The position numbers and the translations under genes were made by a program. Below the pieces are notes generated by a model. That model had not been told where the DNA came from. It saw only the letters and a program-made list of their open reading frames with translations, and did not search any database. A DNA stretch of 64,000 nucleotides from positions 9,743,001 through 9,807,000 of the forward strand of contig NC_045127.1 in assembly GCF_007655135.1 (NCBI RefSeq). The letters are read 5' to 3'. Source of the DNA: Punica granatum (lineage: Eukaryota > Streptophyta > Magnoliopsida > Myrtales > Lythraceae). Position 1 is the stretch's first letter, and every line of letters begins with the position of its first letter. This document shows positions 22,970 to 35,118 of this stretch, one piece after another.

Positions 22970-24480
22970 CTACTCCTTAACTGATGTGCGGGGCACATAT
23001 TCAATGTCGTACTCCGTTGGCTGACATAGCCACTTTAAAATGTTCTTCATGGAAGATGGACTATCGAGCAAGTACTTCAGGGGATCCGCTTTTGACAATA
23101 AGTGGATAGTATGGTAGAGAGTGTACTGCCGGAGCCTCTGCATGACCCACACCAGCGCACAACACATCTTCTCAATCTCCAGGTAATTGGACTCCCCTTC
23201 GGTGAACTTCTTGCTTAAATAGTAAATGGCATGTTCCGCGTGCGTGGACTCATCTTTCTGCCCTAACATGCATCCCAGGGATTGTCGGCGCACTGTCAGA
23301 TAGAGAATGAGAGGGCGATCTGGAGTAGGCGGGACCAATACCGGGGGTTGAACCAAGTATGCCTTGATAGTGTCGAAGGCCTTCTGACATTCTTCGTCCC
23401 ACTTAATCGCTGCATTTTTACGAAGCAAGCGGAAGAGTGGTTGACATTTGTCTGTTAGGTTTGCAATGAAACGCGCAATGTAGGTCAGCCGTCCCAGGAA
23501 GCCTCGTACTTCACAGACTGTCGATGGTGGAGGTAGCTCCCTGATTGCCTTCACCTTGTCGGGATCAACCTCAATGCCTCGTTCGCTGACCACGAATCCT
23601 AACAGTTTCCCTGACTAGGCGCCGAATGTGCACTTTGCCGGGTTAAGTCGAAACTTGTACTTCTTGAGTCGGTCGAAGAGGCATTTTAGATTAACGATGT
23701 GATCCTTTCCTTCTTTTGATTTAGCAATCATGTTGTCGACATAGACCTCGATCTCTTTATGCATCATATCGTGGAATAGCGTGACCATGGCCCTTTGGTA
23801 TGTTGCCCCAGTGTTTTTGAGGCCGAAGGCCATGACTCGGTAACAGAAAGTGCCCCACATTATGATAAACGTTGTTTTGATCTTGTCCTCCTCGGCCATT
23901 CGAATCTGGTTGTACCTGGAGAAGCCATCCATGAAGGAGAACAACGTGTGGTGCGCTGAGTTGTCGACTAAGACGTCAATGTGAGGCAGGGGGAAGTTAT
24001 CATTGGGGCTGGCCTTGTTGAGGTTCCGATAGTCGACGCAGACTCTGACTTTTCCATCTTTCTTCTCTACAGGCACGATGTTCGCCACCCACTCAGAGTA
24101 ATTACAAACTTCCAGGAAGCCCGCGTTGATTTGCTTGACGACCTCTTCCTTAATGCAGAGGAGAAGGCCGGCTCTCTGCCGCCATAGGTGTTGTCGTTTG
24201 GGCGGGAATATCTCTGTATCGAGTGGAAGGAAGTGCTTAACTATTCAGGGATCCAAACCTGGCATGTCGGCATAAGACCAAGCAAAGACTTCTTGGTACT
24301 CCTTGAGGAAATCGATCATCTGGGCCCGCTGTATGGGGTCGAGGCTCGTCCCGATCTTCAGGATGCGTCATTCTTCTTCAGTGCCCACATTGATTTCTTC
24401 TGTTGGCTCAACTGAAGTCAGTTGACGGTCCTCGAGGCGGCGCAAACTCTCTTCTATCTCAGGCACTCGACCGTCCTCGT
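22970..24480 (-). pseudogene. Reverse transcriptase and first RNase H of Tat element
   Basis: Coding trace from about 24480 (MIDFLKEYQEVFAWSYADMP) through RT: VANIVPVEKKDGKVRVCVDY, FSFMDGFSRYNQIRMAEEDK, and the catalytic box as YVDNMIAKS, in which the second Asp of YVDD is Asn. An in-frame TAG at 23612-23614 follows NPAKCTFGA. Beyond it, SERGIEVDPDKVKAIRELPP, GFLGRLTYIARFI and the RNase H part KWDEECQKAFDTIKAYL to YLSKKFTEGESNYLEIEKMC. The altered catalytic Asp and the stop indicate an inactive enzyme. Confidence 0.88.
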
Positions 24481-24866
24481 CGAGCCCTTCCCCGAAGTAT
24501 ATTGGTCGGGGCTCTTCGAGACGTTCTTCGGATGGGTTCGAATTGTCGTGTCGAAGATTTGGATTCGAGTGGAGCCTGAAAATTGAAATGAATTGTCTTA
24601 GAAATTTAAAGCGTTGCGAGATAAGTGAGAGAAAGGAGAAAGTAGACGCGGAAATTCAAAAATGCATGCAGAGATTTCATTATTGATGTAAGCGTGAAGC
24701 CATAACAAAATCCCTCTTCTGTCGTGTGGCTTATGGCTATGCTGACACGCGGGGAAACATCAAACACATAGATAGCCTTACATATCGGCGATCACAGCCG
24801 AGTAGCACGGGACTGAGGTCCAGTTGTTGAGCTCCTCATTCTCCTGTACAAGGCAGATATGGACCC
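24481..24866 (-). other. Spacer between protease and RT of Tat element
   Basis: Coding-like but without a motif I can name. On the minus strand it is rich in Glu and Pro and probably linked the protease and RT parts of the polyprotein. Confidence 0.4.
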
Positions 24867-26612
24867 CTAACGGAGTCTCCTCGCTGATGGCGCATATGGC
24901 TGACAGATCGACAGGCTCGGCGTCTGAAACCGAGAAGGGGCCGTCAAGAGTACCTCCGATGATGTGCGGCGGTGCAGGAAAAAATGAGAGAGTGGGAGAA
25001 CCGGGATGCCCCTATTGACTTTCCCGTGATGCGCGACGAGACGGTGGAGGTGTTTGTCCCTAAAGGCCCCGATAATCTCGTGGCAGGAAGGGCAAAAACC
25101 GAGTCCCCTCTTGTTCTTGTACTCTTCAATCTTGATGGGGCAATTGATCCCCTGCCCCTGTGCTCCGAGCCCGATACCGGGAACATAGTTGTGACGCAGA
25201 AGGACCTTCCCGACCATGCGGTCAGCACGAGACGGACGGACCTCTCCATAATCCCGAATGACGGAAATGGTCTCAAATGAATGGAATGGAAGGTTCTCGT
25301 CGTCTCCGATGCTAATGTAGGGGACAGTCGTTTCCTTGTAGATGGCGTAATCCTCTTTACCCTTGACCGTAATGAGCCGACCTTCCGTGATGAACTTGAT
25401 CCTTTGGTGCAGGGACGAGGGAACGGCTCCAGCTGAATGGATCCAGGGTCTCCCTAGGAGCAGGCAGAAAGCATTCGGGATGTCAAGGACCTGAAATGTG
25501 ACGCTGAATGAGCACGGGCCGACATCGATCAAGAGGTCAATCTCCCCATTCACTTCCCTCCGTGAGCCGTCAAAGGCTCGAACCGCGGTTTTGCTCGGGC
25601 GGACGCGGTTGAGGTCCACATTCATTTGCTTCAACGTGGACACTGAGCAAACATTGAGGGCGGAGTCGTTGTCGATCATGACCCGGCCAATGACGAAATT
25701 GTTGCACTTGCAGACCATGTGCAACGCCCGTGAGTGTGCCCATCCCTCGGAGAGGAGTTCGTCATCTGAAAATGAGATGGCATTGGAGAAAATCGAGCTG
25801 ACGGTTTCTTCAATCCGATCCGGGGCTGTCTCCTTGGGAACCTGTGCTGCGGTAAGGACTCGTAGGAGGGCTGCTCGGTGTGGCTCCGAACTCAAGAGGA
25901 GAGCGAGTAGCGAAATATGAGCTGGAGACTTACCCATTTGTTCTACTACCTTGTACTCGCTCGCCTTAATCACTTTCATGAAAGCATCGGCTTCTTCTTC
26001 GGTCACCTTCTTCTGCGAGATAGGCGGGGCTTCCGGAGCAACTCCGGATACAGCGGGAGCCTTGCCCTTGCCTGCAGTCTCCGGGTTCACGTACACCCGG
26101 CCCAAGCGTGTCACGCCCATGACACTGAACTGCTGCTCAAGGTTCCCGACACTTCCCTCATAGGTCCAGGGGACCTTGTTGTCATGGTATGGCTCTCGAG
26201 CAGGGACTTCTACGGTGGCTTCCGCGGGGATATACTCGATTACAAATGGAGCAGGCCCCTCTTGTTGGCTCTCGTCCTCTCTCATAGTACAGACACTGAT
26301 CATATTGATGGTGGGCCCCGAGCTCGACCCTTGATCAGGGAGAGGATTAGCTTGCACGTTCGGGGGCCTAATGGCATTGAACGAGATCTTTTTATCATTG
26401 ATCAACTTCTTAACCCCCCCCCCCCCCCCCGGCAGTTTCCAACAGTTGTCGGTGGTGTGACCGGGAGCACCTGAGTGGTACTCGCAATGTAGACTCTGAT
26501 CCTGGTTTGCCGGAATGAAACTGGGACCCGGAACCATGGGTCGGATCATGTTGCCGGCTAATAGTTGTCTGTATATGTGGGAGAGTGGGGTAGGCAGGGG
26601 CGTGAACTGCAT
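24867..26612 (-). pseudogene. Gag C-terminus and aspartic protease of Tat element
   Basis: A 581-residue open stretch. Near its start is a zinc-finger-like CEYHSGAPGHTTDNCWKL, common in Tat gag. A run of at least 18 C at about 26411-26428 encodes a Gly stretch right after it. The middle has PWTYEGSVGNLEQQFSV and KVVEQMGKSPAHISLLALLL. The protease core is VMIDNDSALNVCSVSTLKQM, where the usual active-site triplet after Asp is altered (DNDS rather than DNGS), followed by VLDIPNAFCLLLGRPWIHSA. The C-terminus has a G-patch-like PGIGLGAQGQGI. Protease would process the polyprotein. The poly-C tract makes the frame upstream unsure. Confidence 0.82.
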
Positions 26613-27059
26613 GCGCTGCCGGGATTATGTCGTACCACTCTGTTGGTCTTGCACGGCTGGGGCTCGCTGCGCCGATTGAGGAGCTCTCGAAGCCGGGGGC
26701 CTATACTGTGAGGTCGAAGCAAGGGGGTAATGGTGGACAATTTGTTGCGGGGCCGGCGGGGCTGAATAGTAAACTGGTTGAGCAGGATGTTGAGGTTGAT
26801 AGTGTACAGTCGACGGAGCATATGCGGGAATTTCACCGAGTACTGTTGAGATCCTGGGTGCCCTAGATTGACTGCATTAACCGAAGCCTCCTTTCCCCTT
26901 CTGCTATTAGTTGGGGCTGCTGCGACCGCGGTCTTCCTCGAGAATTCTCCTTCTCCCTTCTTTGTCGGACCCTTTAACCTTCCGAGTTTGATGCCCAGGT
27001 CTACCTGCTTCCCGGCCATAATCATCTCCGAGAAAGTAGACTCTTGTCCCCCTTGAAGT

Positions 27060-27547
27060 CCCATGAAACATTTGAATTTACTGCGCTTCACAGATTGGGG
27101 GAAAATGTTTTGCTGCTTCCGAACGCCAATTCGTGGCGTAATCCTCAAACTTCTGCCCCTCCGCCATTTCCATCGTGCTCAACTCGAGGAAGGATGGGGG
27201 CGTCTCCATGTTATACTGGTACTGCTCAACGAACTTCTTAGATAGTTCGGTCCAGGAGGGGATGTCCTCCACTCGGAGAGATATGAACCAATTAAGAGCC
27301 GGTCCTGACAGGCTCTCTTGGAAAGTCGCGATGACGAACTGTTCGTAGTCCCAGTATTGAAGCATCTTTCCGTGGTAGTGACGGAGGTGGTGTCGTGGGT
27401 CTTTAGTTCCGTCGTACTTCTGAAAATCGGGTACCTTGACCTTCGCGGTAGCTGCATCCCTAAAAAGAGAGTCGAATCTAGATAACTAGTGCTATGTCGA
27501 GGATCACTAGCTTGGAGGGCCCTTATAGTCTCTTCCATCTTCTTCAT
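27060..27547 (-). pseudogene. Gag core (retrotransposon gag domain) of Tat element
   Basis: Contains MLQYWDYEQFVIATFQESLS, GPALNWFISLRVEDIPSWTE and KFVEQYQYNMETPPSFLEL, the helical gag core conserved in Tat/Ty3 elements, then EMAEGQKFEDYATNWRSEAA. The N-terminal part (MKKMEETIRALQASDPRHST) is in another frame, so at least one frameshift lies near 27370. It would build the virus-like particle. Confidence 0.8.
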
Positions 27548-27610
27548 TCTCCTCTCCTGTTCGGTCTCCGTTTCGGAAAAGAAATTTGTGAGTGGAGCTC
27601 TGGGGGCCGC

Positions 27611-28450
27611 TTAAGTCGGCGTGCTCGGTTCAGAGAAAGTAATATTTATGGGAGGTGGAGCTTGGTAGGGGAGGCTGATATGGGGTTGTGGAGTTTGGTA
27701 AGGGAAAGGCTCAGTTGTGCGAGCAGGAATAGGGGCGCTCGATGCCGGGAAGCCCATCGGCGGAGGAGCAGTATAAACGATAGCTGGAGCTGGCACAGAC
27801 ACGGGAGGTGGTGCGAACATAACCGGATCCGGCGCGGGAATCGTCATGGGCGGAAGTGAGACGATTGCTGGAATGGTGGACTGAGGATGGCAGAAGTCGA
27901 CCGGGTGAATTGCTGGCGCGCACGTCGGATGAGGAGTGGGCACTGGGATAATTGTCGATGCGGGGGCGGCCGCTATGTCGCCCTCTGGTGCATGAGTTGG
28001 CGGGACCCAAGGAGCGGGGTCGACAGTTGGCCGGCGTGCGAGAGGCGGGGTGGAGCTCGAAGACGCGCGATTTGACCCCCTGAGCAAGGCCATCATCTTG
28101 GCCATATTAGCGACCATTAGGTCAACCGTGTTTTGAAGAGTGGTGACGTTACCCTCGAGCGTGGCCATGCCAGTAGGATCATGGGCAGGCGGTGGTGCTT
28201 GAGTTGCCGACGACAGCATATACATCGGTGGTGGCGGCGCATACCCAGGTGGTGGTGGCGCGTACCCCGGCGGTGGTGACATGCTTGTTGAAATCGGTTG
28301 TAGAAGATGGGCCGAGGGAGCTCTGTGATGTGCTAGTGGCGCGCCTGCAGTGGTAAGTGGTGGTGGCTCGTTCATCGTGGGCTGCGGAGAATGAACCGGC
28401 GTCGGTGGTGTATTCCCTTCGAAGACAGCGAGTTGATTTTCCTCTGCCAT
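27611..28450 (-). pseudogene. Proline-rich gag N-terminus of Tat element
   Basis: A 279-residue open stretch starting MAEENQLAVFEGN. It is very rich in Pro and Ala, with repeated PPPGYAPPP, and has a short coiled-coil-like stretch GNVTTLQNTVDLMVANMAKM. It joins the gag core after a stop or frame change near 27600. No enzymatic motif. Confidence 0.65.
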
Positions 28451-28767
28451 TCTTAATTGGAAGCGTGTGGGATACCGGTGGGGCGCCGCTAGTTGTTAAT
28501 ACCTGTTTTCCATAAGCACGTGAGTTTGATGAAAGAAAATTCTCTTCCAAATAAACATGCAAAGCAATGAAATGAAGAGGGAATGCATGAAATGCATGAA
28601 TTTCCGAAAACTAATGCTACCATTCGCATTCACTCCGAACGATTTAAAGTGCAATACAAATTTTGAAAAGATAGTCTTAAATCTGACTTCCACTGCTCCC
28701 GAGGTGCAAGCGACCGTCGTCATAGAAAGCGTCGGTTCCAAGCGAGGGCCTGATTGAGGTATCTATC

Positions 28768-30258
28768 CTAAGGTGCATGTGGACCTCCACGGGCTCTCTT
28801 CCTGGACCTCTCCAAGGCAGCAGTCACCCGTACCAACTCCTGATCGCGTCTCTGTAGTTCCGAGCGAGTTTGGGCGAGTTCCTTTTGTAATTGGCGTTGA
28901 TCGACAAGTTGCACGTCTTTCTCTACAATTTCTCGGCGAAGATAATCTCTCTCGGCCCTGAGGTTAGCGAGCTCCGCTTGGATGGCTACACTTGGGGTGG
29001 GAGGTGCCCCGGATGGTTCATCATCTTTGTCTTGTGGAGAGTTGGCGAGATCCTCGTGGGTTGCTGGACCTCATTGGTAAAAGCGAAGGACGTACTCCTC
29101 TGTAGCCTGAAAATCTCGTTCCTCATGGGTCGAATGCTCGGGGAAGTACAGGCGCTCAGGAACCACTGTTCACCATGCGGCCAAGACCTGTTGGATGCTA
29201 TTTTGGCGATCCACGAATGTCTGATCCTCCCGCCAAATATGTTCGAATTTAGTCCATGACGTATCCTCCGGGATTGTCTGTAGGCCACCGAGCTGACTCA
29301 CTACTCGCGCCGAAAAATAAGTGGTGGACCCCGCATGACTTACGAGTGGGACTCCATTAAAATTAGAACATCCAAGGGCCATGGGTCCGGGTGGCATCCA
29401 CGTGGCACGCCACTTGAAGCCCTTAGGCGGTATTTTGCGGAAAACCTTTATTCACTCGGAGATCTTGCGTTCTTCCACGTGCACGAGGGATAACAATCGA
29501 GAAATAATCGACTCCGGGCAATTAAAATACATAACCGGGCGCACTAGACCGAAGGGGTTTGCGTGGCTTTGAAACCAAATTTGTAAAAGGATGGGGGATC
29601 CTCTTATTCTTCGGTCGCGTGTTCTCAAAACACGATCGAGGGACCGAACGTTCTTAGCTACAAGGGCTACCCTGTAACCGCGCCCTCCAACCACTTGGAG
29701 GACAACGCTGGTCAAGGTCGCCTCGATGAGACCATGCGAGCGAGGGAATAAGAGGGTCCCGAAAATTAGTAGTAAAATAGTATGACATAAATCCTTTCGA
29801 AGAAAATCCCCCTGGACCCTGTGTGCTCGGGACTCAATAAAAAGGAGAAGTTTCTCGATTGCTATCTTCGTGCTGCCGGATTATGCGAGTTTAGCATTCA
29901 AACGAGTCATCGGAACCCCGAGTAGGCGTGAGACTAAGGTTGATCGGGCAGTGTGGAAGATGGGTTCCACAAAGCTGTGGACAACTGCGGTTCGACCGAT
30001 GAGTGTCCGGTATTCCTCAATGGTCGGCGTGAGCTCGATACCCTGTATGTCGAAGACGGCACGACTTGGGTTCCAGAATGTGATGGCGGCCTCGAGGAAA
30101 TTCCAATCGACGTGTCGGGTGGCCAGCAAGGGAATATCTCCTACAAATGTAGTGATATCGTGGCGGTCGACCGGGCGCAGCGTCGTCCATATGCGGGCAA
30201 TCTCCTCGAGTGGCGGTGTGACTCTGTCGAGGCGCGGACAGGAGAACAAGTGCGGCAT
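28768..30258 (-). pseudogene. ORF1 of Tat element: DUF7745-like domain plus coiled coil
   Basis: Starts at ATG 30258 (MPHLFSCPRLDRVTPPLEE). Open for 125 codons (WTTLRPVDRHDITTFVGDIP, NPSRAVFDIQGIELTPTIEE) to a TAA at about 29880, where the left unit has a Tyr codon. The trace resumes with GSPILLQIWFQSHANPFGLV and later, at about 28985-28785, a long heptad-like region (AELANLRAERDYLRREIVEK, RSELQRRDQELVRVTAALER) before TAG at 28768. DUF7745 proteins accompany plant Tat elements; their role is not known. The stop means this copy is broken. Confidence 0.72.
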
Positions 30259-30815
30259 CCCTTACCAAGATGAAAGGAAGATCGACTTAAGACTCATTAA
30301 TGCGAATGGCATCCTAATTTTGAAACATTACATGATGCATGCTTGCGAAAATATAAATGTCCACGGCTTAATTAATGTTACAAGGTAAATGTCTCTCGAA
30401 ATGAAAAGAATGACTCAAAACGGCGCGCAGGCCGACTCTAAAGACTATCGCAGAAATCAGGATGGAGGCATACATGGAGCTCCTGCAGAATGCATGGTTT
30501 TAGTGCTACAGGGACCGTGCTACGTAAGGATGGGGGCTCCCGACTCAAGGGTATCAATTCCTTGAAATCGGGCGGGGATCTTTGGGGGCCTAATCGACGG
30601 TCCAACCATGCGACGTACCCTTACTCGGAACCCCTATCTAACCTGTGTTTCCTAATATCGGTCGTGGGACGCGACCCATCGGAATCTAAAGCTAGTATGA
30701 TATGCAATGTATGTATAGGAAATAAATGTACGGAAAGTAAATGAACCGTAAGTAAAAGAAAGCGGTAAATAAACAAACACACAGACAAGCGGAATCGAGC
30801 CCGAACCCTCTAAAT
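30259..30815 (-). other. Leader between primer site and ORF1, right unit
   Basis: Non-coding and nearly identical to 16338-16889 in the left unit. It has a run of short AAATAAA-like motifs near 30720-30780. Confidence 0.6.
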
Positions 30816-30834
30816 GTCCCCAGTGGAGTCGCCA
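30816..30834 (-). other. Primer binding site, right unit of Tat tandem
   Basis: Minus strand TGGCGACTCCACTGGGGAC, 3 bp from the LTR end (GCACA, GCT, then this). This is the typical Tat/Ogre primer site. Confidence 0.85.
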
Positions 30835-30837
30835 AGC

Positions 30838-33800
30838 TGTGCGCACCCGAATTTCGTCTCGTCGGGGCACGCATGCGTGCGCCTAAATGCAACGCGGCTT
30901 GGGAGTGTCCACCTTCCCAGGGACGCTCGACGGACGCACGTGAGAATGAGTCGCCACTACTTGTTTACGACCCGAAGGTCAAGGGCCGATGAGTTGCCCG
31001 GGTCTAGGGGTATAGGATACACCTAGTATGCTAAGGCAATGGTGTGTACGGAACCTGAAATTCCGAATTCGGGAGTTCTATTACGTGTGGGCCTATATCC
31101 CACACGCTTTTTCAGTACTCTAACTTGCTAGGCTTGCCATTTTATTCATTTACCGCATGATTTAGGGTTGCATTTGACTCGCCTGTTTTGACACCGTAAA
31201 TTCGAATAAACACTCGAACCGTCAACTCTCCGACTGAAATTATTACATGAATAAATATACAACATAAACCCTTACATTGTTCTCTCAAATAAATAAAAGA
31301 CAAATTATAATGACTGAATCCCGGTCGGTTCGCGTTCGGTCATTATTTCACTCATGTTCACCGTATGATTTTGGAAAAGACCGAAAATTAAATTAAATGC
31401 GCGCTCGATGTATGGGGGCATTGGACCTCGTGATCGACGGTTTGGAGTGTTGGACCCTATGTGAATCGTGTCCTAAAGGATCGGGCTCGGTCCGCATAAT
31501 AAACAAGTGCAAAAATGTAACAAGCACACTCAAATAAACAAAAAATGGGGTTTTTTGTTATCTCCGAATTTACGTGAATTAACTGATTATTAACCGGGGT
31601 ATCTTGGCATACAAATCCTACTTTAAAACAAACAAAAGGAGTGATAGATAGGGCATATAGCATTCAGTATTATTTCAACGGACCCGACAGATATGATATC
31701 TATAGTCAAGTCTTGAATTTGTGGGTTATTTTTAGATTATTCTGTATCGTGACAATATGGCTTTTACAAATTAAGAGTATTTTCACCTAAAACCCAAAAC
31801 CTAACCCTCTGCTTGACTATTTACCCATGTTTGATTAAGCCGAGTTTGAGATGAATTTGTTTTCCCATGTTTTGACCAATTCTATGCACAAACCTACGCT
31901 AAGATTACGGCAGAACAAGAACCGGTAGTCATGCCCTTGAATCGGTAAATATGTGTGTGCATGAAAATCAAGATTACGTTGCACGTATCTCGGTGCTTTT
32001 GAAATTGTGAATTTGAAAAGGGCATGGCCAATAGTTCTTGAACTGTCGACGTGATTATAGATTGTTAATCGGTTCGTACAATTCATTTAAAGGAGTCAAG
32101 TGATTTAATTTAGCCAAATTTAACGTCCCGATTATCCCGTATGTAGAATTTTAGGTTAATTAGAAATTTGCCGAATGCTTTAGTCTACGGATTTCGAGTC
32201 GTCGGAATAGCCATTAATTGACCGCCCGATAAACTCTAATTTCCGATCGTCTTGAAATTTAAAATTTTTGATTTTAGGCCGAGTTTGCATGATTAAACCG
32301 ATTCATGTGAGGTTTCGATTAAAACGAAAAAATAAAGTATTTAAACACGGATCAAGAGCACATTATCACGTCAAGCACGATAAACACACATATTTTTGAC
32401 ATAATCGGTGCCACCATGATCACGATAAGCACATACAAACATACACAAACATAATATTAACGGAATCGATAAAACGACACCGACTCGTGGAAGCGGAAAA
32501 ATATAAAAGAACACACATTGTCATCTCATATACATATAATTACTAAAACAAAAATATTTGAGCGGGGCACATACGTCGGGAATCCAAATAGGAAAGGATT
32601 AGGTATCTTTAGAAAATGTCCAGGGACTGAATTGAATAATTTTAAAAAGAACAAGGGCTGATTTGAAAATTCGGATAAAGTTCAGAGGACTGATTTGAAA
32701 ATTCTGAAAAAATTCAAGACTGTGTAAAAATTACTGAAAATGTCCCAGGATTTTTTTGAAACGAATTTGAAAGTTTGGGTTGATCTGAAAAGTGAAAAAT
32801 GCCCCAGGGACTGAACTGAAATATCATGAAAAATTCTCGGAATAGGTTTAGAAATTCTGAAAATTCAGGGAATGATTGGAAAATGATAAAAATGGCAGGG
32901 ACTTGACTGAAAATAATTTTAAAATTCGGGGCAGATCTGAAAAAGGCGGAAAATAGCCCGGGACTAAACTGAAACAATTTGAAAAGTTTCTTGGGATGAT
33001 TAAAAAAATCTAAAAAATTCAAGGACTGATTTGGAAATATGAAAATATCCGGGAATTGATAGAAACGCATCGGAAAGTTAAGGACTGATTTTTTAAAAAA
33101 ATGAAAGATGTCCTCGGGACTGAAATGAGACAAAGCAGAAAGTTCATAAAATCGAGTTCGGGACAAATCCGATCCTCCACGCAGCCCAATAACGCTCATT
33201 TCACATCATATCCATCCAAGCAAACATTAATATTCAGAAATAGAGTCCTAAACATGCCACTAAGTTGGGAATTTACCTAGTTCGGGAAGTAGAGGGGTGA
33301 TTTTGTAAATAAAAAAAATTCGCCAGATAAATTGGGCTGCTGGGGGAGTGGGCTGAACTGGGCTGATGGCTAGACCGGGCCGACGGGGGCAAATTGGGCC
33401 TCTACTGGATTGGGCCGATAGAGGCGGATTGGGCCGTGGGCTGCTGGGCGCGGGCCGAGCTGCTGGACATGCACGGGCTGGGCCGTTGGGCGTAGGAACA
33501 GGCTGGCTATTCACGGGCGTTCCCTGTACAATCCAAAAGAAATGGAAATCGACCCGATTAGTGTTGAAAGGGAACCGAGGAGAAGAGGTGAGTCGATGGA
33601 GTTAACGGGATCGCGAGCTCAAGGAAATTCTGGCGTCGGCTAGGAGTAGAATCCGAGAGCAAGCTATGGGCATTGTGGACGAGTCATGGGGTCGTAACAC
33701 CGAGGAGCTAAGGGAATTCGGAAATTCCCGTCTTCCCCAAGTCAAGCTACGGGTTCTTTTCTTTTTGTTTTTTTCGAAAAACCCCGAGGGAGAGAGAGCG

Positions 33801-34709
33801 AGAGAGCGGAAGTTCTTTGTGGTGGAGTCACGGCTAGGGTTTCATGAGGCCTCCCCCCTTCAATCCGGGCGAGTTTAGGGTTTTATTATTTTTATTCTTG
33901 CCGAATGTGTTGCCCTTTTTTTGCATAATGAGCTGCGATTTTTTTCTTTCCAAAACGAGCTACGGGTTTCTTTTTATATTCTGCTGAAAGAAAAGAAGAA
34001 GAGAGGTGAAGAATGTGGCGGCTAGGGTTCCGTTTTCTTTTTCCTTCCATTAGGGTTTTCGGTTTTTTTTAGGAAGAAGGAAGAAGAGAAGGAAGAAGAG
34101 AAGGAAGAATCGGGGGAAAAAGGAAGGAATGAGGAAGATGACAAAAATAGATGGGGGGATTGAGGGGCAACGATCAAAGTTGACCGTTGCCTTTTTTTTT
34201 TAGTCTGTCAGACCGGCTCTGACCGGTTCTAACCGACTCTGACTTTTCTGACTTTCCTTTTTTTTTTTTTTTGAAATTAGTCGGTCAGATCGGCTCTGAC
34301 CGGTTCTGACCGACTCTGACTTTTCAGACTTTCTTTTTTTTTAGAAATTCGAAAATTCAAATTTAACGCGCGTGGAGATTAAAATTCTCGTCTTTGCAAT
34401 TATATGTTCAAAAAATGATTCGGGACAGGCATTGTGTTCAGAAAAAATTTACGGATCAATGTTATGAAATAAAATATTTTCTGGCCATGAGTTTTCTTTT
34501 CGGATTTGAAAATTGACGTCGACGCGCGCGAAATTCAAAGACACCCCGTAAAAATATTTTTTATAAAATTGATGTTAAATTAGAAAAATCTCACTATTTC
34601 AAAGGTCATGAATGCTCGAGCAATTTACTAGAAATACTTTCCTCATATGGGGTTGCAAAGTGACGATTTTATCCCCTTGAAACCGATGGACCAAAATGGG
34701 GTGCTGACA
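30838..34709 (-). repeat. 5' LTR of Tat element, 3.9 kb
   Basis: Minus strand begins TGTCAGCACCCCATTTTGGT at 34709 and ends GGGTGCGCACA at 30838, giving TG...CA ends, and the primer site lies just beyond. It is longer than its partner (16912-19304) because it keeps about 1.3 kb near 32084-33420 and a 150-bp block at 34196-34345. The block has two repeats of a unit built on CTGACCGGTTCTGACCGACT. TATA and polyadenylation signals are not resolved. Small frames inside are not genes. Confidence 0.87.
32590..33180 (-). repeat. Degenerate minisatellite inside the 5' LTR
   Basis: The phrase GGGACTGAACTGAAAATT or close variants (CAGGGACTTGACTGAAAATA, CGGGACTAAACTGAAACAAT) recurs about every 55-65 bp, roughly nine times. 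A long minus-strand frame full of Phe, Ser and Pro (32714-33199) follows from this periodicity and is not a gene. The left LTR lacks the whole array. Confidence 0.75.
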
Positions 34710-35118
34710 TCCCGGTTCCTTCTCTGTTTCTTCTTCGGTTTTTTCTTACAGCCCCAAAACAGAGCAGAGAATGAGAAAAATAAAATAAAGAAAGAACAGA
34801 TGAGATGAAAAGCAAGGCAATGGAAATGGGGGAAGGAATTTGGGCCACGTGGAGCCCATACTTCCATCCCTTTTTTTTTAAACTGCTCCAGCAACTTATA
34901 TATAACATATGTATGTGTGTTTATATATATATATATATAAATGTCAGTGTACGTGTATGTAAGGCTCTTTGAAACAAAAAAATATATACCAAATGGGACC
35001 TAACTGTTAAGCACTATTCTAGCTGCTGTGACCTGGGGAATTTCGTCCAAAAGGCGTCCATGGTAAGAGTCATGCTCCTCCACTTGATTTCCACCATCAA
35101 AGATTCCCATGACATCCA
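34710..35118. other. Flank between Tat element and gene region
   Basis: No gene seen. A TA dinucleotide run lies at 34922-34940. Confidence 0.5.

Larger units (their letters stand above)
14966..34709 (-). mobile_element. Tat/Ogre-like Ty3 element with tandem LTR-internal-LTR-internal structure
   Basis: Minus-strand order from the right: 5' LTR (30838-34709), primer site, leader, ORF1, gag, protease, RT, RNase H, second RNase H, integrase, 3' UTR with tandem repeats, LTR (16912-19304), then another primer site, leader and truncated ORF1 ending at 14966. Two LTRs, DUF7745-like ORF1, the TGGCGACTCCACTGGGGAC primer site and a dual RNase H arrangement fit the Tat/Ogre lineage. The second internal part breaks off inside the ORF1 coiled coil. 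The coding regions are decayed, so it is not autonomous now. The right flank starts TCCCG at 34710; no matching target duplication can be tested because the left end is truncated. Confidence 0.85.

Noticed and set aside
24944..26474. Long frames on the plus strand opposite the protease region
   Set aside because: Antisense shadows of the Tat gag-protease coding sequence.
32714..33199. 161-codon Phe-rich minus-strand frame
   Set aside because: It lies in the degenerate LTR minisatellite, which lacks stops on that strand by repetition.
34922..34940. TA dinucleotide run as a regulatory site
   Set aside because: Plain microsatellite; no gene start adjoins it.
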